Shown here: positions 54,321 through 64,000 of the stretch, one piece after another
How positions within the stretch are numbered: the stretch's first letter is position 1
Layout of the letters: each line of letters starts with the position of its first letter
Source: Chelydra serpentina
Lineage: Eukaryota > Chordata > Testudines > Chelydridae
Direction: 5' to 3'
DNA: 64,000 bases
Assembly: GCA_037349315.1 (NCBI GenBank)
Contig: JBAIAC010000637.1
Location: forward strand, 38,029 to 102,028
Position numbers and translations under genes: made by a program
The notes under the pieces: model-generated
What the model saw: only the letters and a program-made list of their open reading frames with translations
Told to the model about the DNA's origin: nothing
Databases searched by the model: none

Positions 54321-55478
54321 TTGGCTCTGGTCAAACTTGTTTCCTTTGAATGGGCCCAGCTTGCCGAATGAGCCAGATCGCTCTGTATCACTGCCCTCTC
54401 CTCATCAGTAATTACCGCTCTGCCGGTATTTTGTCACCCACCAATCTTATCAGCAGTGATTGGATGTTATCTCCCAATTCATTGATACAAAATTATTTTA
54501 AAAAATTAGTCCTTGAGAGCTTCTTCAGACCCTTAGTCCCCAGGTCTCTCCGAGATGGCTGAGCGTGTGGTCTCCTCCCGCGCCTGACTAGCCTCTGCCC
54601 TGAGAACGATGCGTCCAGCTCGCTGTGTGCACAGCCAGGGACATCCTGCTAACCCGCAGTGTCGACAGGATGATGTTAACACGGCTCTCGGGCCAGCCCT
54701 TCCCTCCTGCAGGCTGGACGTGTGGGCGGGGATGGGGAAAGAGGAAATCTTTAACCAGCAACCCGAACCCATTGCTTACCTGGGGCTGCAGCAGAACCAT
54801 GGTGACATGAGAGGTATCCATGGGAATAGCAGAGCCCTCCTTTTAAAACTGATGGGGCCATGCCCCCCCCCCATTGCTGTGCCCCCCTAGAATTGCCCTG
54901 CCTGCTGGCTAGTCAGGGCAATGTGCTTCCCATAGAAGAGCAGTAACAGGGCTAGAGGAAAGCCAGTCAACATTTTTTGTTTCTCTGATGAAAACTGGCC
55001 CAGTCCCTGCCCCAAACCGAACTTGTCACAGATAATTGTCAACAACTGAATTTTCTGTTTGTGGCTAAGACATTGATTTTTTTTTAAATATTGAAATTGG
55101 ATTCAGGATTGTTGGCAAGCATTTTTGGCAACAAAGTTGTTAAATGACCATGTAAATGGCAACACAGTCCTGCTTCCGTGCTGGGCTCACCCCCAGCTTG
55201 GGGGTCCAACAGCTGCAGGAGAGGAGGAGATCGGTGAAAGCTGCAGGACCCCCAGATCCAGCTCTTGGGGAGCAGAGCAGCACAGCAGCAGCAAACCCTC
55301 AGCTCCGATCACAGGCCACTGGGCACCACCGCCAGCCCCACGGACCATGGGGAAGTTAGCCCAGCATCTGATCTCAGGGACTGGCACTCACGGAGACACA
55401 GTAGCTCATCCTGCCCTGCGCAGCTCCCCCCGGATCAGGTGGATCGCTGCCAGCCCGGGGGAGAGACGCTCCCCAGCG
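54321..55478. other. No gene recognised
   Basis: Mixed sequence with a TTTTTTTTAAATATTG stretch at 55077 and no recognisable exon or RNA gene. Confidence 0.4.
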
Positions 55479-55729
55479 AGGGTGACCAGATGTCCTGATT
55501 TTATAGGGCCACTTCCGCTATTTGGGGCTTTGTCTTATATAGGCACCAATTACCCCCCACCTAGGGTGACCAGACAGCAAGGGTGAAAAATCAGGGACGG
55601 GGGTGGGGGGTAATAGGAGCCTATATAAAGAAAAGACCCTAAAATTGGGACTGTCCTATACAAGTGGGACATCTGGTCACCCCACCCACCCCCTGTCCTG
55701 GTTTTTCACACATGCTCTCTGGTCACCCT
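55479..55729. mobile_element. hAT-type MITE interrupted by an inverted copy of itself
   Basis: Outer element begins AGGGTGACCAGATGTCCTG and ends TGCTCTCTGGTCACCCT. It is split near TTACCCCCCACCT by 55563-55683, which is the same element in the opposite orientation (AGGGTGACCAGACAGCAAGG to GTGGGACATCTGGTCACC). No transposase. Confidence 0.82.
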
Positions 55730-56343
55730 GTCCCCAGCCCAGCCAGCTGGGGGTGGTAATTCCAGCCGGCCCCTGTTGCTTGGGCTGGCTGCCGAGGAAG
55801 TGACTTACTTTCATTTTTATTTCCTCAGCACGCAGCCCACCCCCACCCCCCCATGCCCCCCCAGCTCCTCAGCCAACCCAGCCCTGCCGGGAGGGGAGGG
55901 CGGGGAGATGGGGGTGCTCTGTGGGGGGGGGGAGAAAGGGGGGTGCTCTTTGTGGGGGGGAGGGGAAAGGGGGGTGCTCTGTAGGGGGGGGAGAAGAATG
56001 GACGTTATGGGGGCAACAAAGGACACTGCCAGAGCCGCCCAGCCTGCCTCCCCTCACGCCGGGGGAGAGTCACACTCACAGGTGAGCTCCTCCCCCCCCT
56101 TCCCAGAGACCCCAGCAGCCAATCCCCTCCCCCAGACTGTGCTGCAGGCAGCGCATTGGGCTCTCTCTAGGACCCAGCGCTGCTCTTACCTGCCCCACGG
56201 CTTCCCGTCCCTCCCGGCTCCCGGCACAGTGTCTGGTGCCCCAGGCATAGCGGTGCCCTACGTGCCCGTCTGTTCTGCCCATGGCTAAGGACGGCCCTGC
56301 CCCCACCTCTCTGGGAGATCTGCGGCTCCTTCCTGCAGCTGGG
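55730..56343. other. GC-rich sequence, no gene
   Basis: Includes a short tandem of GGGGGGTGCTCTGTGGGGGG type at 55910-55995. No supported exon. Confidence 0.45.
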
Positions 56344-56375
56344 GATGGACCGACACGCCCTGAGCAGCCCCACAG

Positions 56376-56985
56376 GTCACCCCAGCGCCCGCTCCCTGCT
56401 CCGCCCCACGGGTCACCCCAGCGCCCGCTCCCTGCTCCGCCCCACGGGTCACCCCAGCGCCCGCTCCCAGCTCCGCCCCACGGGTCACCCCAGCGCCCGC
56501 TCCCTGCTCCGCCCCACGGGTCACCCCAGCGCCCGCTCCCTGCTCCGCCCCACGGGTCACCCCAGCGCCCGCTCCCTGCTCCGCCCCACGGGTCACCCCA
56601 GCGCCCGCTCCCTGCTCCGCCCCCACGGGTCACCCCAGCGCCCGCTCCCTGCTCCGCCCCACGGGTCACCCCAGCGCCCGCTCCCTGCTCCGCCCCACGG
56701 GTCACCCCAGCGCCCGCTCCCTGCTCCGCCCCACGGGTCACCCCAGCGCCCGCTCCCTGCTCCGCCCCACGGGTCACCCCAGCGCCCGCTCCCTGCTCCG
56801 CCCCACGGGTCACCCCAGCGCCCGCTCCCTGCTCCGCCCCACGGGTCACCCCAGCGCCCGCTCCCTGCTCCGCCCCACGGGTCACCCCAGCGCCCGCTCC
56901 CTGCTCTGCCCCACGGGTCACCCCAGCGCCCGCTCCCTGCTCTGCCCCACGGGTCACCCCAGCGCCCGCTCCCTGCTCCGGCTCC
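56376..56985. repeat. 36-bp satellite
   Basis: About 17 tandem units of GGGTCACCCCAGCGCCCGCT CCCTGCTCCGCCCCAC. Units are nearly identical. One unit at about 56618 has an extra C, and the last units have CTCTGCC for CTCCGCC. Because 36 is a multiple of three, frames of about 200-300 residues appear on both strands; these are repeat artefacts. Confidence 0.95.
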
Positions 56986-57920
56986 TCTCACAGAGCCCAG
57001 GGCCAGGCTCCAGCTTCTGTCCAAACCGTCTCCACCAGGGAGATCGTCCCTTCTCCTGAAACAACAACTTCTCCTGACAGCTGCGTCCCACCAGCTCACC
57101 CAGACAGGGAGGCTTACAGGAGGCTGAGCTCCCCCCGGAGCTGTGGAACTCACTGCCGCACAACAGGCAAAGCTCAGCTCCTCCACGGAGCCATCCTCAG
57201 GCAGTGATTCCCCCTCACCGACAGCCCCAGCAAAACCCTTCGAGCCACCAGCCCGCTTCTCTCACAGCTGGGAGGGACGGCCGGCAGGGCGGCACCGAAG
57301 GCCCCAGACAGGCAAGCAGGTGAGAAAGCACCAGGCGTTAAAGCCAGGCCTGCGGCAGCAGCCACATCCCACCCGCTGCCAGTGCGCCTTACAGAAATGT
57401 CGGCATCCCCTGTCAGCAAGGCAACTGGGCAGGTCGCTGACAGAGCTGAGCCCCACCTTTCTGCAGCCATCTTTAGAGAAGAACCCCACCCCCGAGTCAC
57501 CCCTCCCTCCGTCAGCACCCCCACGGCTGTGGCTCTGAGTGGCAGTAGGGTGATTGGGGGGTGAATCCAGGGCTGGAAGCGGGGTCAGGTCAGCCTGTGA
57601 GGAGTAACCAGGTGGGGCAGACCCAGGGGGAGGCTGTGGGCTGCTGGTCGGTTTGTTGGGCTCAGAGCTCTAGATCAAAGCTGCACAGCGACCTGACACC
57701 CAGGTTACAAGGCCGACATAGCGACCCCCTTACCGGCCTCGTGAACCCCAAACCCTAGTTACTCTGGGCACTTAGGAGTCTCTGTCCCTTAATCACTTCT
57801 GGGAGCTCCCCAGCAGGCTGCGGGCGTCAGCCGCCTCCGGCCTCACAGGTGAGACTCTTGGCGCTGTGCAAGCCGCCCCCTCGCTTGCAGGCCCAGGGCA
57901 GGAAGCGGGAGGCCCGGTGA
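56986..57920. other. No gene recognised
   Basis: Moderately GC-rich. GAGCTGTGGAACTCACTGCC near 57138 faintly recalls the CR1 'WNSLP' region, but the context does not support it. Confidence 0.4.
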
Positions 57921-57970
57921 TCGCAGAAGAGGGTTTGATTAATCCACCTCTGTGTTATGGGCACAGCACA
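57921..57970 (-). pseudogene. Initiator tRNA-Met 3' fragment
   Basis: TGTGCCCATAACACAGAGGT then GGATTAATCAAACCCTCTTC: an initiator-type anticodon arm with CAT followed by a decayed T arm. The 5' half is absent. Confidence 0.5.
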
Positions 57971-58159
57971 GTTCCCCTGGGTCCCTCTGCTGGCTTTTCG
58001 TAAGCAGCACCCAGCGGCCCTGGCTCCAGGCTGGTGCTTTGCGAGCTCTGGCACGGGCAGGGAGCGGTGCAGGGGCCCTGGCAAACAGCTGCTGGGAGGC
58101 ATCTCTGTGGTTTTGAGGCAGCAAAACATGCCCCTGAGGAAGTATCATGGGGTCACCAT

Positions 58160-58233
58160 CGTCCCTGGGTGGGCTCGAACCACCAGCCTTTCGGTTAACA
58201 GCTGAATGCGCTGACCCATTGCGCCACAGAGAC
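58160..58233 (-). tRNA. tRNA-Asn (GTT anticodon)
   Basis: 74 nt: acceptor GTCTCTG/CAGGGAC (G-T allowed), D arm TGGCGCAATGGGTCAGCGC, anticodon arm TTCAGCTGTTAACCGAA (GTT; one A-C mismatch in the stem), T arm GGTGGTTCGAGCCCACC perfect. No near TTTT terminator. Looks functional. Confidence 0.92.
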
Positions 58234-58357
58234 ACACAGACACAAAACTGCGGTTACCAAGGCTGCTGCCGAGCAGCCAGTGCATCTCCCTGCCAGCGCT
58301 AGATCTCACAAGGCGCTAGGCCGGACGCTGGAGGCTGGCTGTGGGGGTTAAAGACCC

Positions 58358-58429
58358 AGCAGAGTGGTGCAGCGGCAGCGTGCTGGGCCCGTAACCCCGA
58401 GGTTGATGGATCAGAGCCATCCTATGCTA
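58358..58429 (+). pseudogene. Initiator tRNA-Met copy with CGT anticodon
   Basis: 72 nt: AGCAGAG, D arm GTGCAGCGGCAGCG, then CTGGGCCCGTAACCCCG, so the anticodon is CGT rather than CAT, and the anticodon stem loses a pair. T loop is ATCAGAG. The 3' end is CTATGCTA. It cannot initiate at ATG and is a pseudogene. Confidence 0.8.
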
Positions 58430-58537
58430 GGCATGTGCGTCTTTCATTTGCTCTGGGCCTTCAAGCGAGGCGGCGACCAGCAGAGGGGGGCTGAAAGCAA
58501 GAGGCAGATCTGTGCGTGGTGAGGGCCTCCTGTCCCA

Positions 58538-59222
58538 TAGACCTTAGGGTCAGAAGGGACCATTATGATCATCTAGTCTGACCTCCTGCACAATGCAGGC
58601 CACAGAATCTCACCCACCCACTCCTGCAATAATCCTCTCAGCTACTGAAGTCCTCAAATCATGGTTTAAAGACTTCAAGATGCAGAGAATCCTCCGGTAA
58701 GTGACCCGTGCCCCATGCTGCAGAGGAAAGCAAAAAAAACCTCCAGGGCCTCTGCCAATCTACCCTGGAGGAAAATTCCTTCCCGACCCCAAATATGGCG
58801 ATCAGCTGAACCCGGAGCATGTGGGCAAGACTCACCAGCCAGACACCCAGGAAAAAGTTCTCTGTAGCAACTTCTAACATCCCATCATTGACCATTGGTC
58901 CTATTTACCACTGATGGCAATTAATTCACCTTTGACTAAAATCATGTTATCCCATCAAACCATCCCCTCCATAAACGTATCTAGCTTAATCTTGAAGCCA
59001 GTTAGGTCTTTGCCCCCACTGCTTCCCTTGGGAGGCTGTTCCAGAACTTCACTCCTCTGATGGTTAGAAACCTTCGTCTAATTTCCAGTCTAAACTTCCT
59101 GATGGCCAGTTTATATCCATTTGTTCTTGTGTCCACATTGGTACTGAGCTGAAATAATTCCTCTCCCTCCCTGGTATTTATCCCTCTGATATATTTAAAG
59201 AGAGCAATCATATCTCCCCTCA
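58538..59222 (-). mobile_element. CR1 LINE 3' fragment
   Basis: Minus strand: MIALFKYIRGINTREGEELF, TNGYKLAIRKFRLEIRRRFL and GVKFWNSLPREAVGAKT (reverse-transcriptase C-terminal tail), then 3' untranslated sequence down to CTTAGGGTCAGAAGGGACC at 58548. It is truncated at 59222, exactly where the satellite begins. Confidence 0.92.
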
Positions 59223-62200
59223 GACCCGCCCAGAGCCCAGCCCCCGGCCAGGGGACCCAGCCCCCCCAGAGCCCAGCCCCCGGCCAGAGGCCCCAGACCC
59301 CCCCAGAGCCCAGCCCCCGGCCAGGGCCCCAGACGCCCAGCAAGGGGCCCCGGACCCCCCCCAGAGCCCAGACCCCCAGCCAGGGGCCCCAGACCCCAGT
59401 CAGGGGCCCAGACCCCCCCAGAGCCCAGCCAGGGGCCCCAGACCCCCCCAGAGCCCAGACCCCAGCCAGGGGCCCCAGACACCCCCCGAGCCCAGACCCC
59501 AAGCCAGGGGCCCCATACCCCCCCAGAGCCCAGACCCCCAGCCAGGGGCCCCATACCCCCCCAGATCCCAGCCCCCAGCCAGGGGCCCCAGACGCACAGC
59601 CAGGGGCCCCGGACCCCTTCCAGAGCCCAAACCCCCAGCCAGGGGCCCCAGACACCCCCAGAGCCCAGCTCCCAGCCAGGGTCCCCAGACCCGCCCAGAG
59701 CCCAGCCCCCAACCAGGGGCCCCAGACCCCCCCAGAGCCTAGCCCCCAGCCAGGGGACCCGGACCCCCCCCAGAGCCCCCCCCCAGCCAGGGGCCACGGA
59801 CCCCAGCCAGAGCCCAGCCAGGGGCCCCAGACCCCCCCCAGAGCCGAGCCAGGGGCCCCAGACCCCCCCCAGAGCCCAGCCCCCAGCCAGGGGCCCCAGA
59901 CCCCCCCCAGAGCCCAGCCCCCAGCAAGGGGCCCCAGACCCCCCCAGAGCCCAGACCCCAAGCCAGGGGCCCCAGACCACCCCAGAGCGCAGCCCCCAGC
60001 CAGGGGCCCCAGACCCCTGCCCCCAGCCAGGGGCCCCAGACCCCCAGCCAGGGGCTCCAGACCCCCCCCAGAGCCCAGACCCCAAGCCAGGGACCCCAGA
60101 CCACCCCAGAGCGCAGCCCGCAGCCAGGGGCCCCAGACCCTGCCCCCAGCCAGGGGCCCCAGACCCCCAGCCAGGGGCTCCAGACCCCCCCCAGAGCCCG
60201 TCCCCAACCAGGGGCCCCAGACCCACCCAGAGCCCAGACCCCCAGCCAGGGGCCCCAGACCCGCCCAGAGCCCAGCCAGGGGCCCCAGTCCCCGCCCAGA
60301 GCCCAGACCCAGAGCCAGGGGCCCCAGCCCCGCCCAGAGCCCAGCCCCCGGCCAGGGGCCCCAGCCCCCCCCAGAGCCCAGCCCCCGGCCAGGGGCCCCA
60401 CACCCCCCCAGAGCCCAGCCCCCAGCCAGGGGCCCCAGACGCCCAGCAAGGGGCCCCGGACCCCCCCAGAGCCCAGACCCCAGCCAGGGGCCCCAGATGC
60501 CCCACGAGCCCAGACCCCAGCCAGGGTCCCCAGACCCACCCAGAGCCCAGCTCCCAGCCAGGGTCCCCAGACCCACCCAGAGCCCAGACCCCCAGCCAGG
60601 GGCCCCAGACCCCCCCAGAGCCCAGCTCCCAGCCAGGGTCCCCAGACCCACCCAGAGCCCAGACCCCCAGCCAGGGGCCCCAGACCCCCCCAGAGCCCAG
60701 CTCCCAGCCAGGGTCCCCAGACCCACCCAGAGCCCAGACCCCCAGACAGGGGCCCCAGACCCCCCCAGAGCCCAGACCCCCGCCAGACCCCCAGCCAGGG
60801 GCCCCAGCCCCCAGCCAGGGGCCCCAGACCCCCCCAGAGCCCAGCCCCCGGCCAGGGGCCCCAGACCCCCAGCCAGGGGCCCCAGACCCCCCCCAGAGCC
60901 CAGCCCCCAGCCACGGGTCCCAGACCCCCCCCAGAGCCCAGCCCCTAGCCAGCGGCCCCAGACCCCCGCTAGAGCCCAGCCCCTAGACAGGGGCCCCAGA
61001 CCACCCCAGAGCCCAGACCCCCAGCCAGGGGCCCCAGACCCCCCCTGAGCCCAGACCCCCTCAGAGCCCAGACCCCCAGCCAGGGGCCCCACACCCCCCC
61101 AGAGCCCAGCCCCCGGCCAGGGGCCCCAGACCCCCAGCCAGGGGCCCCAAACCCCCCCAGAGCCCAGACCCCAGCCAGGGGCCCCAGACCCCCCCAGCTC
61201 CCAGCCAGGGGCCCCAGACCCCCGCAGAGCCCAGACCCCCAGCCAGGGGCCCCAGCCAGCGGCCCCAGACCCCCCCCCCCCCGAGCCCAGACCCAGCCAG
61301 GGGCCCCAGACCCACCCAGAGCCCAGACCCCCAGCCAGGGGCCCCAGGCCCCCCCCAGAACCCAGCCAGGGCCCCAGACCCCCCTGAGCCCAGACCCCCA
61401 GCCAGGGGCCCCAGATCCCCCCCGAGCCCAGATCCCCAGCCAGGGGCCCCAGACCCCTAGGCAGGGGCCCCAGACCCCCCCAGAGCCCAGCCCCAGCCAG
61501 GGGCCCCAGACCCCCCAGAGCCCAGCCCCCAGCCAGGGGCCCCAGACCCGCCCAGAGCCCAGACACCCAGCCAGGGCCCAGACCCGCCCAGAGCCCAGCC
61601 CCCAGCCAGGGGCCCCAGAGCCGCCCAGAGCCCAGACCCACAGCCAGGGGCCCCAGACTCCCCCAGAGCCCAGCTCCCAGCCAGGGGCCCCAGACGCCCA
61701 GCCAGGGGCCCCGGACGCCCCTCAGAGCCCAGACCCCCAGCTAGGGGCCCCAGACCGGGGCCCCAGACCCCTCCAGAGCCCAGCCAGGGGCCCCAGACGC
61801 CCCCCCGAGCCCAGACCCCCAGCGAGGGACCCCATACCCCCCCGAGAGCCCAGCCCCCAGCCAGGGGCCCCAGACCCCCCCAGAGCCCAGCCCCCAGCCA
61901 GGGGCCCCAGACGCCCAGCCAGGGGCCCCGGACCCCTTCCAGAGCCCAGACCCCCAGCCAGGGGCCCCAGACCCCCCCAGAGCCCAGCTCCCACCCAGGG
62001 GCCCCAGACCCCCCCAGAGCCCAGACCCCAGCCAGGGGCCCCAGACCCCCCCAGAGCCCAGCCAGGGGCCCCAGACCCCCCCAGAGCCCAGCCCCCAGCC
62101 AGGGGCCCCAGACCCGCCCAGAGCCCAGCCCCCAGCCAGGGGCCCCAGACCCCCACCAGAGCCCAGCCCCCAGCCAGGGACCCCAGACCCCCCCCAGAGC

Positions 62201-64000
62201 CCAGACAGGGCCCCAGACCTCCCCTGAGCCCAGACCCCCAGCCAGGGCCCCAGAAACCAGTCAGGGGCCCCAGACCCCCCCAGAGCCCAGCCAGGGGCCC
62301 CAGACCCCCCCCAGAGCCCAGACCCCAGCCAGGGGCCCCAGACCCCCACCAGAGCCCAGCCCCCTGCAAGCGGCCCCAGACCCCCCCAGAGCCAAGTCCC
62401 CAGCCAGGGGCCCCAGACCACCCCCAGAGCCCAGCCCCCAGCAAGGGGCCCCAGACCCCACCCAGAGCCCAGACCCCAAGCCAGGGGCCCCAGACCACCC
62501 CAGAGCCCAGACCCCAAGCCAGGGGCCCCAGACCACCCCAGAGCCCAGCCCCCAGCCAGGGGCCCCAGACCCCTGCCCCCAGCCAGGGGCCCCAGATCCC
62601 CAGCCAGGGGCTCCAGACCCCCCCCCAGAGCCCGTCCCCCAGCCAGGGTCCCCAGACCCCCCCAGAGCCCAGACCCCCAGTCAGGGGCCCCAGACTCCCC
62701 CCAGAGCCCAGACCCCCAGGCAGGGGCCCCAGAACCACCGAGAGCCCAGACCCCCAGCCAGGGGCCCCAGACCCCCCCAGAGCCCAGCCCCCCAGCCAGG
62801 GACCCCAGACCTCCCCCAGAGCCCAGACGGGGCCCCAGACCTCCCCTGAGCCCAGACCCCCAGCCAGGGGCCCCATACCCGCCCAGAGCCCAGACCCCCA
62901 GCCAGGGCCCCAGACTCCCCCAGAGCCCAGCTCCCAGCCAGGGGCCCCAGACACTCAGCCAGGGGCCCCGGACGCCCCTCAGAGCCCAGACCCCCAGCCA
63001 GGGGCCCCAGACCGGGGCCCCAGACCCCTCCAGAGCCCAGCCAGGGGCCCCAGATGCCCCCCGAGCCCAGACCCCCAGCCAGGGGCCCCATACCCCCCGA
63101 GAGCCCAGCCCCCAGCCAGGGGCCCCAGACCCCCCCCAGAGCCCAGCCCCCAGCCAGGGGCCCCAGACGCCCAGCCAGGGGCCCCAGACCCCTTCCAGAG
63201 CCCAGACCCCCAGCCAGGGGCCCCAGACCCCGCCAGAGCCCAGCCCCCACCCAGGGGCCCCAGACCCCCCCAGAGCCCAGCCCCACCCAGGGGCCCCAGA
63301 CCCCCCCAGAGCCCAGCCCCCAGCCAGGGGCCCCAGACCCCCCCAGAGCCCAGACCCCCAGCCAGGGGCCCCAGACCCCCCCAGAGCACAGCCAGGGGCC
63401 CCAGACCCCCCCAGAGCTCAGCCCCCAGCCAGGGGCCCCAGACCCGCCCAGAGCCCAGCCCCCAGCCAGGGGCCCCGGACCCCCCCCAGAGCCCAGCCCC
63501 CAGCCAGGGACCCCAGACCCCCCCCAGAGCCCAGACAGGGCCCCAGACCTCCCCTGAGCCCAGACCCCCAGCCAGGGGCCCCAGACCCCCAGCCAGCGGC
63601 TCCAGACCCCCCCCAGAGCCTGTCCCCAACCAGGGGCCCCAGACCCCCAGCCAGGGGCCCCAGACCCGCCCAGAGCCCAGCCAGGGGCCCCAGACCCGCC
63701 CAGAGCCCAGACCCCCAGCCAGGGGCACCAGCCCTGCCCAGAGCCCAGCCCCCGGCCAGGGGCACCACCCCCCCCCCAGAGCCCAGCCCCCAGCCAGGGG
63801 CCCCAGACGCCCAGCAAGGGGCCCCGGACCCCCCCCAGAGCCCAGACCCCCAGCCAGGGGCCCCAGACCCCAGCCAGGGGCCCAGACCCCCCCCAGAGCC
63901 CAGCCAGGGGCCCCAGACCCCCCCAGAGCCCAGACCCCCAGCCAGGGGCCCCAGACGCCCCCCGAGCCCAGACCCCCAGCCAGGGGCCCCATACCCCCAG
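59222..64000. repeat. 37-38 bp G/C-skewed satellite array
   Basis: About 4.8 kb and roughly 125 units of CCAGACCCCCCCAGAGCCCA GCCCCCAGCCAGGGGCC, with length variants from runs of C and from dropped half-units. The minus strand is G-rich with several G runs per unit. Higher-order blocks recur: near 61.7-62.3 kb and 62.95-63.55 kb the same order of variant units is seen. The array continues past the window end. Frames up to 879 residues are compositional. Confidence 0.96.

Noticed and set aside
56076..57207. Frames of 293 and 308 residues on opposite strands
   Set aside because: Artefact of the 36-bp satellite; both strands and several frames are open alike.
59002..64000. Very long minus-strand frames (up to 879 residues) and plus-strand Pro-rich frames
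   Set aside because: They follow the satellite composition (Gly-Leu-Trp-Pro repeats) and run into CR1 sequence. No start context, domain or splice structure.

Overview
The window looks like nuclear DNA of a cryptodire turtle. The evidence is several copies of a tRNA-headed SINE with a CR1-like tail (the turtle Cry/polIII SINE type), many CR1 LINE fragments, hAT-type non-autonomous elements, ERV-type solo LTRs, eukaryotic tRNA genes (some with introns, none encoding CCA), and KRAB-domain exons with consensus splice sites. There is no prokaryotic gene organisation. Almost all open frames are chance frames in GC-rich satellite or remnants of CR1 reverse transcriptase, so very few CDS entries are given. 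The species call is an inference.

Layout. 1-1.25 kb is a GC-box-rich minisatellite running into a TG tract. 1.25-10 kb holds a short KRAB-gene-like fragment, a CR1 joined to tRNA-Ser(GCT), tRNA-Arg(TCG), an LTR and a tRNA-Gly relic. 10-19.2 kb is a dense tRNA cluster: Ser(AGA), Thr(TGT), Phe, Tyr relics, Leu relic, Lys(TTT), Ile(TAT) with intron, Phe(GAA), Val(AAC) and initiator Met. It is interrupted at 12.9-14.4 kb by a 57-bp satellite in which nearly every unit carries CACGTG. 19.8-25 kb is AT-rich sequence, a long CR1 and a degenerate tandem repeat. 25.2-26.2 kb is a CpG-rich, promoter-like segment.

26.75-32.09 kb and 34.45-40.52 kb form a large, highly similar inverted repeat around a 2.4-kb spacer. 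Each arm carries KRAB-gene sequence, a SINE, a solo LTR, a tRNA-Cys and a tRNA-Arg. The left arm has lost the KRAB-A exon; the right arm keeps it. A third KRAB-gene copy (41.1-43.25 kb) lacks the SINE, the LTR and the tRNA-Cys, so it gives the empty sites.

43.7-54.4 kb repeats parts of the first half, often inverted: tRNA-Ser+CR1 (with 2-3.3 kb), tRNA-Ile (with 16.8-17.9 kb) and tRNA-Phe/Tyr (with 18 kb). 54.4-59.2 kb holds a nested hAT element, a 36-bp satellite, tRNA-Asn and initiator-Met relics and a CR1. 59.2-64.0 kb is a 37-38 bp G/C-skewed satellite that runs off the window; the same repeat, inverted, sits at 40.8-41.1 kb.

Overall this is a tRNA gene cluster mixed with KRAB-zinc-finger gene debris and spread by repeated segmental and inverted duplication. 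About 35 tRNA genes or relics are visible. No zinc-finger exon and no KRAB-B exon was found, so the KRAB pieces are orphan exons or parts of genes whose remainder is missing. All coordinates and similarities were read by eye; no alignment or database search was run.
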